Source: JAOUEA01 sp041287635 (lineage in GTDB: Bacteria > Actinomycetota > UBA4738 > HRBIN12). From it: a stretch of DNA of 64,000 nucleotides. How positions within the stretch are numbered: the first letter of the stretch is position 1; each line of letters starts with the position of its first letter. Below the pieces are notes generated by a model. It did no database searches, was not told the DNA's origin, and saw only the letters and a program-made list of their open reading frames with translations. A program made the translations under genes and the position numbers. The stretch lies in the NCBI GenBank assembly GCA_041287635.1, contig JBGGNG010000149.1, positions 3,543 through 67,542 of the forward strand, given 5' to 3'. Below are positions 25,526-33,922 of this stretch, piece by piece.

Positions 25526-25555
25526 ATTGTGACCGCACGGCCACTGGTCCGTCAA
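25526..25555 (-). promoter_or_regulatory. trpL-trpE promoter
   Basis: On the minus strand TTGACG (25550-25555), 18-bp spacer, CACAAT (25526-25531), then 6 nt to the trpL ATG. The best -35 in the window. Confidence 0.65.
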
Positions 25556-25624
25556 CGAGGTGTCGGTCGGCGGTGCTCACCAGAATCACCCGGTCGGCTG
25601 ACGAGCGTCCGGGGCAACGGCGGC

Positions 25625-25630
25625 TATCCT
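25625..25630 (+). promoter_or_regulatory. -10 element of secreted protein gene
   Basis: TATCCT, leaving a leader of about 45 nt that ends with a GAGGGG ribosome-binding site before GTG 25682. Confidence 0.35.
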
Positions 25631-25681
25631 GTGCCGGCAGCGGTGCCATCGCCTGGATGGCCGCGAACGTGGAGGGGCTCA

Positions 25682-27460
25682 GTGAAGAAGATGTGGGTTC
25701 GGGCCGTCGCGACCGCGACGGCGTTGGGTCTCGTCGCCGGGGCCGTCGCCCTCGCCGCGACCGGCACCACGACGGCGCCAAACAGGCCCGTGCGTGCGCT
25801 CGGTGCGAACGGTGACGGCGACGTCGGGCTCGCGGAAGGCGAAGGCGGCGCGAAGGTCTCGCCGGTCTCGGGGAAGGTCGCAACGCCGCACCGCACGGCC
25901 TCGCTTGCGGCTCTCCCTCAACGCCCGCCGACCAGGGTGCCGTGGGTGAAGAAGGAGCTGCGGCTCGAGGGTGACGAGGAGGGCGCCGAGAGCGAGGAGG
26001 CTCGCCCCGTGCTCGGGTCGTCGACGTCCCTGGACCAGGCCGACGAGGCGCTGCAGGCCGATCGCGGGACGGAACCGATGCCCGTGCCCGACCTCGAGGT
26101 CGCCGGCCTCGGCGCAGCGGCGAACCCGTTCACGCTCGTGCCGCCTGATACGAACGGCGACGTGGGCGGCGGCTACTACCTGCAGATGGTCAACGTCGCG
26201 TTCGCGATCTACGACGCCGGCACGGGCGCCAAGGTCGACGGGCCGATCTTCATGTCGTCGCTCTTCGACCAGGGCTCCCAGAAACTCTGCGCCACGCACG
26301 ACGACGGCGACCCGATCGTCGTCTACGACGAGTACGCGGACGTCTGGGTGATCTCGCAGTTCGCCCTAAACCTCAACAAGCCGAAGTTCGCGGAGTGCAT
26401 CGCTGTCTCCGACACCAGCGATCCGACAGGAGCGTGGTTCGCCTACCAGTTCGACTACCCGAACGAGAACGTGCTGAACGACTACCCCAAGTTCGGGGTG
26501 TGGCCGGCCGCCAACAACTCGGCGTACTTCGCCTCGTACAACCAGTTCCGCTGCAGCTCGAGCGTGTGCGACTTCGCCTGGCGTGGTGCCGGGGCCGTTG
26601 CGTACGAGCGTGATGCGATGATCGCCGGCGTTCCGGCCGGGCAGGTCTACGTGAACCTCTACGGGACCGACCCGAACCTCGGCGGCCAGCTGCCGACCGA
26701 CGCCGACGGCCCGTCGACGCCGGGGGCCAACCAGCCGAACGTCTTCATGCAGTTCGACGCCGACGAATGGGGTTACCCCGAGGACCAGCTCGAGCTCTTC
26801 GAGTTCACGGTCGACTGGGACACGGACACGGCGACGTTCGACGGTCCGACGCTCCTGCCGACGGCGAACTTCAACCCGTGGATCTGCGGAACCAACAAGA
26901 CCTACTGCGTGCCCCAGAAGGGCACGAAGACCAAGGTCGACGCGCTGAACGATCGCCTGATGTTCCGGCTGCAGTACCGGCGGTTCGGAGCGGCCGACGA
27001 GCGCATGGTCGTCACCCACACGGTCCGGGCTTCCAAAGGCCAGGCCGGCCTGCGCTGGTACGAGCTGATGGACGACGGCACCGGCTGGGCGATCCAGAAC
27101 CAGGGCACCTACTCGCCCGACGACACGAAGAGCCGGTGGATGGGCAGCGTCGCGATGGACGAGGCGGGCAACATCGCCGCCGGGTACTCCCTGTCGAGCG
27201 GGAAGATCTTCCCGTCGATCGCGATCGCCGGCCGAACCGCGGGCGCCGCGGCGAACACGTTCGACCTCACCGAACGGAAGGTGTTCACGGGCCTAGGGTC
27301 CGAGGACGGCCGGTACGGGCGCTGGGGTGACTACTCCGACATGACGGTGGCCGAGGACGGCTGCACCTTCTACTACACGCAGCAGTACTACAAGAAGACC
27401 GGTCAGTGGAAGTGGGCGACCCGCATCGTCAGCTTCCAGCTGCCGGGGTGCGCCGTCTGA
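25682..27460 (+). CDS. Large secreted protein of unknown function
   Basis: A 592-residue exported protein. Signal segment about 5-27 (VATATALGLVAGAVALAAT), then a low-complexity, charged linker to about 150, then a large domain with LVPPDTNGDVGGGYYLQMVN, DGDPIVVYDEYADVWVISQF, CIAVSDTSDPTGAWFAYQFD and DYPKFGVWP. These motifs occur in uncharacterised secreted proteins of diverse bacteria and look like blades of a beta-propeller; no catalytic residues can be named. GTG start preceded by GAGGGG; the longer upstream frame crosses the trp promoter and is rejected. A strong terminator follows. Confidence 0.75.
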   Translation: MKKMWVRAVATATALGLVAGAVALAATGTTTAPNRPVRALGANGDGDVGLAEGEGGAKVSPVSGKVATPHRTASLAALPQRPPTRVPWVKKELRLEGDEEGAESEEARPVLGSSTSLDQADEALQADRGTEPMPVPDLEVAGLGAAANPFTLVPPDTNGDVGGGYYLQMVNVAFAIYDAGTGAKVDGPIFMSSLFDQGSQKLCATHDDGDPIVVYDEYADVWVISQFALNLNKPKFAECIAVSDTSDPTGAWFAYQFDYPNENVLNDYPKFGVWPAANNSAYFASYNQFRCSSSVCDFAWRGAGAVAYERDAMIAGVPAGQVYVNLYGTDPNLGGQLPTDADGPSTPGANQPNVFMQFDADEWGYPEDQLELFEFTVDWDTDTATFDGPTLLPTANFNPWICGTNKTYCVPQKGTKTKVDALNDRLMFRLQYRRFGAADERMVVTHTVRASKGQAGLRWYELMDDGTGWAIQNQGTYSPDDTKSRWMGSVAMDEAGNIAAGYSLSSGKIFPSIAIAGRTAGAAANTFDLTERKVFTGLGSEDGRYGRWGDYSDMTVAEDGCTFYYTQQYYKKTGQWKWATRIVSFQLPGCAV

Positions 27461-27480
27461 GGCGCGGCACCGACTCGAGC

Positions 27481-27513
27481 GAGAGGGCCCTGGGCTTCGC
27501 CCGGGGCCCTCTC
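27481..27513 (+). terminator. Strong terminator hairpin
   Basis: A 15-bp stem, GAGAGGGCC-CTGGGC / GCCCGG-GGCCCTCTC with a single G-T wobble and a 3-nt loop, 20 nt after the secreted-protein stop and 12 nt before the proS -10 element. No T-tract follows. Confidence 0.75.
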
Positions 27514-27524
27514 GCGTTCACCGG

Positions 27525-27530
27525 TATCCT
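27525..27530 (+). promoter_or_regulatory. -10 element of proS, leaderless type
   Basis: TATCCT, 9 nt before ATG 27540. It overlaps the region where the in-frame GTG 27531 lies, so the ATG is taken as start. Confidence 0.45.
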
Positions 27531-27539
27531 GTGCGACCT

Positions 27540-29246
27540 ATGCGCCTGTCGAAGCTCTTCGTCCCGACCCTGCGTGACGATCCCGCCGACGCCGAGATCG
27601 CCTCGCACCGACTGCTGCTGCGAGCCGGCTTCGTGCGTCAGGTGATGGCAGGCGTCTACGTCACGCTGCCGCTCGGGCTGCGCACGATGCGCACGATCGA
27701 GACCATCGTCCGCGAAGAGATGGACGCATCGGGCGCGTGCGAGATCCGCATGCCGATCGTGCTTCCTGCGGCTCCGTGGCAGGCGACGGGTCGCTACGAC
27801 CTGTACGGCGACACATTGTTCAAGTTCACCGACCGCCATGACCGGCAACTGGTGCTCGGGCCGACCGAGGAGGAAGTCGTGACCCCCCTGGTCGCGGGGG
27901 ATCTGCCCTCCTACCGTGATCTGCCCGTCAACCTCTACCAGGTGGAATGGAAGTACCGCGACGAGTTCCGCCCCCGGTTCGGGTTGCTCCGCGTTCGGGA
28001 GTTCCTGATGAAGGACGCCTACTCCTTCGATCGCGACGAGGAGGGTCTGCGGGAGAGCTACCGGGTGATGTACGAGGCGTACGAACGCATCTTCGACCGT
28101 ATCGGACTCGATCTCGCGGTCGTGGAGGCGGACCCCGGCCAGATCGGCGGCGGCGTGAACCACGAGTACATGGCGCGAGCGCAGGTCGGCGAGGACCTGT
28201 TCGTGGAGTGTGAGAACGGCGACTACCTCGCCGATACCGAGGCCGCCAGGCCGATGATGCCCGAGCCCGCCCCGCCTGGGACGCAGCCGCTGACCGAGGT
28301 CGACACTCCCGAAACGCCGACGATCGAAACGCTCGCGACCTTCCTCGGCATCGAGGCCTCGCGCACGCTCAAGTGCGTGCTGTTCGACGTGGGTGGCCGC
28401 ACGGTGGCCGTCCTAGTCCCCGGCGACCGCGAGGTCAACGTGAACAAGCTCGAGCGGCTCGTCTTCCCCGAGCAGGTCCGGCCGCTCGACGACAAGGACT
28501 TCGGGGCGCGCGGCTTCGTGAAGGGCTACGTGGTGCCGCAGGGCTTCGGCGACGCCGTCGAGGTGTTCGCCGACCACCTCGTGCGCGGTGGCAACGACTG
28601 GGTCACCGGTTCGAACACCGCGGACCGACACGTCACGGGCGCCAACATCGATCGCGACTTCCGCATCGATCGCTGGGAGGACCTGGTCGAGTTCCGTGAC
28701 GGCGACGCGTGCCCGATCGACGGCGGACGGCTGCGCCTCGGGCGGTCGATCGTGGTCGCTCACATCTACCAGCTGGGCACGAAGTACTCCGCCCCCCTCG
28801 AGGCGACGTTCCAGGACGAGGACGGCACGCAGAGGCCCTACGAGATGGGGTGCTACGGGATCGGCATCAGCCGGATCCTCGCGGCCGTCGTCGAACAGAA
28901 CCACGATGACGAGGGCATCGTCTGGCCCGCGCACCTCGCCCCCTTCCAGGTCGTCGTCATCATGGCCGGCACCGATGACGAGCGGGTTCGTGGAACGGCC
29001 GAGCGGATCTACGTCGAGCTCGGCGAGCGCGGCGTCGAGGCGCTGCTCGACGATCGCGACGAACGAGCCGGCGTCAAGTTCGCCGACGCCGACCTGATCG
29101 GGTACCCGGTGCAGGTCACCGTGGGCAAGCGCGGACTGGCGGACGGCTCGGTCGACCTGAAGCTGCGGGCCTCGGGGGAGCGTTCCAGCGCAACCGTCGA
29201 GGGCGCCGTGCAGGCGGCCGTCGATCTGCTCGCGAGGGCCCCGTAG
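27540..29246 (+). CDS. proS: Prolyl-tRNA synthetase (bacterial type)
   Basis: A 568-residue class II synthetase of the long bacterial type. Motif 1 around MRTIETIVREEMDASGACE, motif 2 VEWKYRDEFRPRFGLLRVREF with LMKDAYSFD, a YbaK-like editing insertion (about residues 225-385, including SRTLKCVLFDVGG and ANIDRDF) that clears Ala-tRNA-Pro, motif 3 YEMGCYGIGISRILAA, and a C-terminal anticodon-binding domain. Full length. It precedes the rimP operon but is separated by the rimP promoter. Confidence 0.96.
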   Translation: MRLSKLFVPTLRDDPADAEIASHRLLLRAGFVRQVMAGVYVTLPLGLRTMRTIETIVREEMDASGACEIRMPIVLPAAPWQATGRYDLYGDTLFKFTDRHDRQLVLGPTEEEVVTPLVAGDLPSYRDLPVNLYQVEWKYRDEFRPRFGLLRVREFLMKDAYSFDRDEEGLRESYRVMYEAYERIFDRIGLDLAVVEADPGQIGGGVNHEYMARAQVGEDLFVECENGDYLADTEAARPMMPEPAPPGTQPLTEVDTPETPTIETLATFLGIEASRTLKCVLFDVGGRTVAVLVPGDREVNVNKLERLVFPEQVRPLDDKDFGARGFVKGYVVPQGFGDAVEVFADHLVRGGNDWVTGSNTADRHVTGANIDRDFRIDRWEDLVEFRDGDACPIDGGRLRLGRSIVVAHIYQLGTKYSAPLEATFQDEDGTQRPYEMGCYGIGISRILAAVVEQNHDDEGIVWPAHLAPFQVVVIMAGTDDERVRGTAERIYVELGERGVEALLDDRDERAGVKFADADLIGYPVQVTVGKRGLADGSVDLKLRASGERSSATVEGAVQAAVDLLARAP

Positions 29247-29288
29247 GGCCGTCTGCGGTGCACCCGGCCGTTCCCGCAGGTCGTGGGC

Positions 29289-29294
29289 TATACT
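29289..29294 (+). promoter_or_regulatory. -10 element of rimP-nusA-infB operon
   Basis: TATACT, one mismatch from consensus and the strongest -10 of the window, giving a leader of about 75 nt before rimP. Long leaders are exceptional here, which points to regulation. Confidence 0.6.
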
Positions 29295-29329
29295 CGTCGG
29301 GTACAGGAGCTTTCAGACGTGTTTGCCGG

Positions 29330-29349
29330 AGGTGGGCTCGCGCCCACCT
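29330..29349 (+). terminator. Leader hairpin upstream of rimP
   Basis: AGGTGGGC-TCGC-GCCCACCT, a perfect 8-bp stem with a tetraloop, followed by TCTCGTTCGT. It lies between promoter and ribosome-binding site, where it could act as attenuator or processing site for the nusA operon. Function is inferred. Confidence 0.5.
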
Positions 29350-29375
29350 TCTCGTTCGTAGGGGAGGGTCGAGCG

Positions 29376-29843
29376 GTGGAAGTCGACGCGCTGCTCAGGC
29401 CCGTGATCGAGGCCGAGGGCCTCGAGCTCTACGACGTGACCCAGGGTCGTGAGGGGGGACGGAAGGTCCTCCGGGTGATCGTCGACGGTCCCAACGGCGT
29501 CGATATCGACACGTTGAGCCGGCTCTCCGAGCGCGTCTCGCGCCATCTCGACGACGAGGGGTACGAGACGGGCCCGTACGACCTGCAGGTCTCGACGCCG
29601 GGTCTCGAACGGCCGCTGAAACGGCCCGAGCACTTCCGCGCGACGGTGGGCGAGCAGGTGAAGGTGAGAACGACGGCGCCCTTGGCCGGGTCGAGGACCC
29701 ACACCGGCACGCTGTCCGCCGCCGACGACGAGGGCATCACGCTCGTCGTCGGCGACGACGAACTCCGCGTGCGGCACGCCGACATCGCGTCGGCGCGCAC
29801 GGTCGTCGACTGGAGCGCCGAACTGAAGAGGAGCAACGCATGA
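29376..29843 (+). CDS. rimP: Ribosome maturation factor RimP
   Basis: A 155-residue RimP needed for 30S assembly. N-terminal alpha/beta domain with EGLELYDV, LRVIVDGPNGVDIDTLSRLS and the motif DLQVSTPGLERPLKRPEHF; C-terminal SH3-like domain. GTG 29376 (V-E-V-D-A-L-L-R) is chosen because RimP homology starts there and GGGGAGGG lies upstream; the frame is open back to the promoter but the extra residues span the leader hairpin. Overlaps nusA by 4 nt. Confidence 0.92.
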   Translation: MEVDALLRPVIEAEGLELYDVTQGREGGRKVLRVIVDGPNGVDIDTLSRLSERVSRHLDDEGYETGPYDLQVSTPGLERPLKRPEHFRATVGEQVKVRTTAPLAGSRTHTGTLSAADDEGITLVVGDDELRVRHADIASARTVVDWSAELKRSNA

Positions 29844-31102
29844 ACGCCGAGATGATCGCCGCATTGCGGGAACTGGAACGAGAGAAGGGCGTCGCCTTCG
29901 AGACGATCCTGCAGGGACTCGAGGAGGCGATGGCCTCCGCCTACAAGACATGGTGGAAGCAGGAGAACCCCGACGCCGACGACGACTTCGTCGGCTTCCG
30001 GGCCGAGATCGACTCCGAGAGCGGTGACCTGCGCATGTGGAAGCAGGACCTCGAGGAGATCGAGGTGCCGCCGACCGAGGAAGGCGCCGAGCCGACCCTC
30101 GAGATGAAGGTGCTCGGCGAGGAAGAGGTGGAAGTCACCGACGACTTCAAGGGCCGCATCGGCGCGCAGACCGCGAAGCAGGTGATCTTCCAGAAACTTC
30201 GCGACGCGGAGCGCGAGATGACCTACGAGGAGTTCGCGGGCCGCGAGGGCGACGTCGTTACCGGCATCGTGCAGCAGCAAGAGCGCCGGTACACGTTGCT
30301 CGACCTCGGGAAGGTCGAGGCCCTCCTGCCGCAGGCCGAGCAGGTGCCCACTGAGCCGTACCGTCACGGCGAGCGTCTCAAGGCGTACATCACCGAGGTG
30401 CGCAAGGGTACGAAGGGCCCGCAGATCGTCGTGAGCCGGTCGCATCCGGGGCTGCTGAAGGCCCTGTTCGCGATGGAGGTGCCCGAGGTCGAGGAGGGCA
30501 TCGTCGTGATCAAGGCCGTCGCGCGCGAGCCCGGACACCGATCGAAGATCGGCGTCCTTTCGAACGAGCCGGGGGTCGACCCCGTGGGAGCGTGCGTCGG
30601 CCCAAAGGGCTCGCGCGTTCGCATGGTGGTCAACGAGCTTCGCGGCGAGAAGATCGACGTCGTGCCCTGGTCCGACAACTCGGCCGAGTTCGTGGCGAAC
30701 GCGTTGCAGCCGGCCAAGGTGAAGGAGGTTCGCATCGACGAGAGCACGGGCACCGCCATGGTGATCGTGCCCGATTACCAGCTCTCGCTCGCGATCGGGA
30801 AGGAAGGGCAGAACGCCCGGCTCGCAGCTCGGCTCACCGGCTGGCGCATCGACATCAAGTCGGAGACCCAGGTAGCCGATGAGGCGCGCGCGGCGACGGC
30901 CGCGGCTGCCGCACCGACCGAACCGGTCACACCGACCGAACCGGTCACACCGACCGAACCGGTCACACCGACCGTTCCGGTTCCCGACGAAACGGTCTCC
31001 GAGCCTGCCGAAGCGACGGTGGAGGCCAGGCCCGAGCCCGAGCTTGTCGAGTCGGACGCCGCCTCTCCCGAGGCAGCCGAGGAGGCGCCGGTCACGGAGT
31101 GA
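29840..31102 (+). CDS. nusA: Transcription termination/antitermination factor NusA
   Basis: A 420-residue NusA. N-terminal RNA-polymerase-binding domain (1-125) with FETILQGLEEAMASAYK; S1 domain (about 130-200, GDVVTGIVQQQERRYTLLDLG); two KH domains with VGAKG-type loops, here VGPKGSRVRMVVNELRGEKID and AIGKEGQNARLAARLTGW. It lacks the C-terminal acidic repeat domains of E. coli, as in other Actinomycetota; instead a Pro/Thr/Glu tail of about 70 residues carries a short tandem repeat. ATG overlaps the rimP stop. Confidence 0.96.
   Translation: MNAEMIAALRELEREKGVAFETILQGLEEAMASAYKTWWKQENPDADDDFVGFRAEIDSESGDLRMWKQDLEEIEVPPTEEGAEPTLEMKVLGEEEVEVTDDFKGRIGAQTAKQVIFQKLRDAEREMTYEEFAGREGDVVTGIVQQQERRYTLLDLGKVEALLPQAEQVPTEPYRHGERLKAYITEVRKGTKGPQIVVSRSHPGLLKALFAMEVPEVEEGIVVIKAVAREPGHRSKIGVLSNEPGVDPVGACVGPKGSRVRMVVNELRGEKIDVVPWSDNSAEFVANALQPAKVKEVRIDESTGTAMVIVPDYQLSLAIGKEGQNARLAARLTGWRIDIKSETQVADEARAATAAAAAPTEPVTPTEPVTPTEPVTPTVPVPDETVSEPAEATVEARPEPELVESDAASPEAAEEAPVTE
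30913..30966 (+). repeat. 18-bp tandem repeat inside nusA
   Basis: Three exact copies of an 18-bp unit (ACCGACCGAACCGGTCAC) plus a decayed fourth, in frame, encoding repeated T-E-P-V-T-P in the disordered C-terminal tail. Likely to vary in copy number. Confidence 0.85.
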
Positions 31103-31374
31103 ACGTGGTGGCGCACGAGCCGATCCGCACCTGTGTGGGGTGCCGCGAGCGGGGGCGCAAATCGACGCTGGTGCGGCTCGTCGCCTCGGCCGAGGGGCTG
31201 GAGATCGATTGTTCCGGGACGGCGCCGGGTCGTGGCGCGCACGTGCATCCCGACCCGTCGTGCGTCGCGGCCGCGGGCCAGCCCGGGGTGCTTGGCAGGG
31301 CGTTGCGCACGGGTCTGGACGGTGACGAAGTCGGTAGGGTGATGGACGAGATCGAGCGGATGGGAGCGGCGTGA
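31099..31374 (+). CDS. YlxR family RNA-binding protein
   Basis: A 91-residue YlxR (DUF448) protein. The family signature is here: IRTCVGCRERGRKSTLVRLV near the N-terminus and GRGAHVHPDPSC, with paired Cys residues. YlxR lies between nusA and infB in most Gram-positives; in Bacillus it affects gene expression and binds RNase P. Its GTG overlaps the nusA stop and its stop overlaps the infB start (GTGA both times), so it is tightly coupled to the operon. Confidence 0.9.
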   Translation: MNVVAHEPIRTCVGCRERGRKSTLVRLVASAEGLEIDCSGTAPGRGAHVHPDPSCVAAAGQPGVLGRALRTGLDGDEVGRVMDEIERMGAA

Positions 31375-33611
31375 GGGTCCACGAACTAGCGAAGGAACTC
31401 GGGGTCACCAGCAAGGAGTTGCTGGTGACGTTGGAGCAGATGGGGGTGGCGGGGAAGTCCGCCTCGTCCAGCGTGCCCGAGGACCTGGTGCCGAGGTTGC
31501 GGGCCTCGGGTGGCAAAGCCACAGAGGCGCCGAAGCGTCGCGAGGTGCTCGAGCCGGCTCCGGCCCCACGCAAGCCCAGGGCCAGGCCGAAGAAGGAAGC
31601 CGCACCCACGAAGGAAGCACTCACGATCGGGCCGGCCGCTCCCGAGCAGGAGTCGCCGGCTGCGGCCGAGCCGACCCCGGCTGCGGCCGAGCCGACTCCG
31701 GCAACCGCCTCGACCGCTTCTCCCGTTACGACCGCGCCAACGTCAGGCGGACCCGGCCCCTCGACGCCCGCGTCCGCTCCGGCGGCGGCATCCACGACAG
31801 CTCCGCCTGGGTCGCGTCGGCCTCCCCGTGTCGCACGGACCCCCGCCGAGCCGGAGGTCCCGACGCTTCGCGTCGTCCGAGGCGCCACCCCGCAGGAGAT
31901 CGCCGAGAAGCTCGGCAAGGGACCTGCTGACATCGTGAAGATCCTCTTCCTCGCAGGCGAGATGGCCACGGCCACGACGTCATTGTCCGACGAGGGGATC
32001 GCGCTCGTGGCGAACGAGCTCGGCATGGAACCCGAGATCGTCGGGCTCGAGGACGAGATCGTGGCCGAGGAGCTGGAGGAGGAGATCGACGAGTCGCTGC
32101 TCGTGCCGAGACCCCCGGTGGTCACGGTCATGGGCCACGTCGACCACGGGAAGACGAAGCTGCTCGACTCGATCCGGGAGACCGATGTGGTGGCCGGCGA
32201 GTTCGGCGGCATCACGCAGCACATCGGCGCCTACCAGGCGCACGTGGGCGAGCGCGACATCACGTTCATCGACACCCCCGGCCACGAGGCCTTCACCGCG
32301 ATGCGTGCCCGGGGTGCGCAAGTGACCGACATCGCGGTGCTGGTGGTGGCAGCCGACGACGGGGTGATGCCGCAGACGATCGAGGCCCTCGACCACGCGA
32401 AGGCGGCCGAAGTACCGATCGTCGTCGCCGTGAACAAGGTCGACAAGGAGTCCGCCGACCCGACGCGCGTGCGTCAGCAACTCGTCGAGCGCGGGCTCGT
32501 GCCGTCGGAGTGGGGCGGTGACACCGAGTTCGTGGATGTCTCCGCCAAGGCGAAGACGAACCTCGACACGCTGCTCGAGACGATCCTGCTGGTCGCCGAC
32601 CTCGAGGAGCTCAAGGGCGTCCCGACCGGCCGCGCGCGCGGCACCGTGATCGAGGCTCACCTCGACAAGGGTCGGGGCCCTGTGGCGACCGTGCTCGTGC
32701 AGCGTGGCAGCCTCGACATCGGCGACGCGCTGGTCTCCGGCACGACCTACTGCAAGATCCGGGCGATGCAGGATGAGAACGGCGTCACCCTCGATGTGGC
32801 GGGACCGTCGAAGCCGGTGCAGCTGCTGGGGTGGGAGGCCGTTCCCGCGTCGGGCGACGAGTTCCGCGAGGTCGCCGACGAGCGCGAGGCGCGTCACGTC
32901 GCCAGCGAGCGCGAAGCGAAGGCTCGTGCGGCCGAACTCGTGATCAGCCGGCCGCCGACCCTCTCCGATCTGCTGCGCCAAGCCGAGCGCGCCGAGATCC
33001 CTGAGCTCAACCTCGTGGTCAAGGCCGACGTGCAGGGCTCGCTGGGCGCCCTGACCGACGCGTTCCTGAAGCTGCCCCAGGACGAGGTGCGTGTGAACAT
33101 CGTGCGCAGTGCTGCGGGCGGCATCACCGAGAACGACGTCTCCCTCGCGATGGCCTCGGACGCGATCGTGATCGGGTTCAACGTGCGCCCCGACAAGCAG
33201 GCCGTCGATCTCGCCGATCGGGAAGGCGTCGACATCCGTACCTATCGCGTGATCTACGATGCGATCGACGACATCAAGCTGGCGCTGTCCGGCCTGCTCC
33301 CACCCGAGAAGCAGGAGCACGAGCTCGGACAGGCCGAGGTGCGGCAGATCTTCCGCGTCCCCAAGCTCGGGGTCGTGGCGGGGTGCTACGTCACCCAGGG
33401 CACGATCCCGCGCGACGCGCGGGTCCGGCTCGTGCGCGACGGCATCGTGGTCTATCACGGCAGACTGGGGTCGCTGCGCCGGTTCAAGGACGACGTGAAG
33501 GAAGTCGCGTCGGGCTACGAGTGCGGCATCGGCATCGAGGGCTACCAGGACGTCAAGGAACGCGACGTGATCGAGGCCTACGAGGTCCGCGAGGTCGCCC
33601 GCTCGATCTGA
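31371..33611 (+). CDS. infB: Translation initiation factor IF-2
   Basis: A 746-residue IF-2. N-terminal IF2_N module (VHELAKELGVTSKELLVTLEQMG), a Pro/Ala-rich linker to about 150, a second IF2_N-like part, then the G domain: P loop MGHVDHGKTKLLDSI, DTPGHEAF, NKVDKE, and domains 2-4 including the fMet-tRNA-binding C2 with GCYVTQGTIPRDARVRLVRDG. The linker is shorter than in Streptomyces. GTG start overlaps ylxR; stop overlaps the next start by 1 nt. Confidence 0.96.
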   Translation: MRVHELAKELGVTSKELLVTLEQMGVAGKSASSSVPEDLVPRLRASGGKATEAPKRREVLEPAPAPRKPRARPKKEAAPTKEALTIGPAAPEQESPAAAEPTPAAAEPTPATASTASPVTTAPTSGGPGPSTPASAPAAASTTAPPGSRRPPRVARTPAEPEVPTLRVVRGATPQEIAEKLGKGPADIVKILFLAGEMATATTSLSDEGIALVANELGMEPEIVGLEDEIVAEELEEEIDESLLVPRPPVVTVMGHVDHGKTKLLDSIRETDVVAGEFGGITQHIGAYQAHVGERDITFIDTPGHEAFTAMRARGAQVTDIAVLVVAADDGVMPQTIEALDHAKAAEVPIVVAVNKVDKESADPTRVRQQLVERGLVPSEWGGDTEFVDVSAKAKTNLDTLLETILLVADLEELKGVPTGRARGTVIEAHLDKGRGPVATVLVQRGSLDIGDALVSGTTYCKIRAMQDENGVTLDVAGPSKPVQLLGWEAVPASGDEFREVADEREARHVASEREAKARAAELVISRPPTLSDLLRQAERAEIPELNLVVKADVQGSLGALTDAFLKLPQDEVRVNIVRSAAGGITENDVSLAMASDAIVIGFNVRPDKQAVDLADREGVDIRTYRVIYDAIDDIKLALSGLLPPEKQEHELGQAEVRQIFRVPKLGVVAGCYVTQGTIPRDARVRLVRDGIVVYHGRLGSLRRFKDDVKEVASGYECGIGIEGYQDVKERDVIEAYEVREVARSI

Positions 33612-33913
33612 TGTTCGTGGCGCTGCAACGGTTCGACCTGCGCATCCGCGAGAGCCACTCCCTGAAGCAGAAGCGTCACGTCGTGAAGGCGCTGACCGCC
33701 GCGATCCGCCAGCGCTTCAACGTGGGCGTCGCGGAGGTGGACCACCAAGACCTCTGGCAGCGCGCCACGATCGCGGTCGCCGCGGTCGGAGGCCAGGAGT
33801 ATCACCTGCGGCACGTCACGAGCGAGATCGAACGGTTCGTCGAGACCTGGCCAGCGGTCGAGATGCTGCATGTCGACCTGACCGTGCACACCCCCGACGA
33901 CCGAGAGCCGTAG
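33611..33913 (+). CDS. DUF503 family protein
   Basis: A 100-residue protein of the DUF503 (YlxP) family, recognised by MFVALQRFDLRIRESHSLKQKRHVVKAL-type N-terminus and FNVGVAEVDHQDLWQRATIAVA. YlxP sits between infB and rbfA in many Gram-positives and is linked to ribosome biogenesis, without a settled role. The ATG shares one base with the infB stop (TGATG). The TAG stop doubles as the first bases of the rbfA -10 element. Confidence 0.9.
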   Translation: MFVALQRFDLRIRESHSLKQKRHVVKALTAAIRQRFNVGVAEVDHQDLWQRATIAVAAVGGQEYHLRHVTSEIERFVETWPAVEMLHVDLTVHTPDDREP

Positions 33914-33916
33914 TCT
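33911..33916 (+). promoter_or_regulatory. -10 element of rbfA, leaderless type
   Basis: TAGTCT overlapping the DUF503 stop, 6 nt before the rbfA ATG; a likely internal promoter of the operon. Confidence 0.4.
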
Positions 33917-33922
33917 GATGCC

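Noticed and set aside
30913..30966. Possible CRISPR-like repeat
   Set aside because: Units are contiguous, without spacers, and lie in frame in nusA.
29429..32224. 931-codon minus-strand ORF across rimP, nusA, ylxR and infB
   Set aside because: Antisense to four certain genes; low-complexity product.
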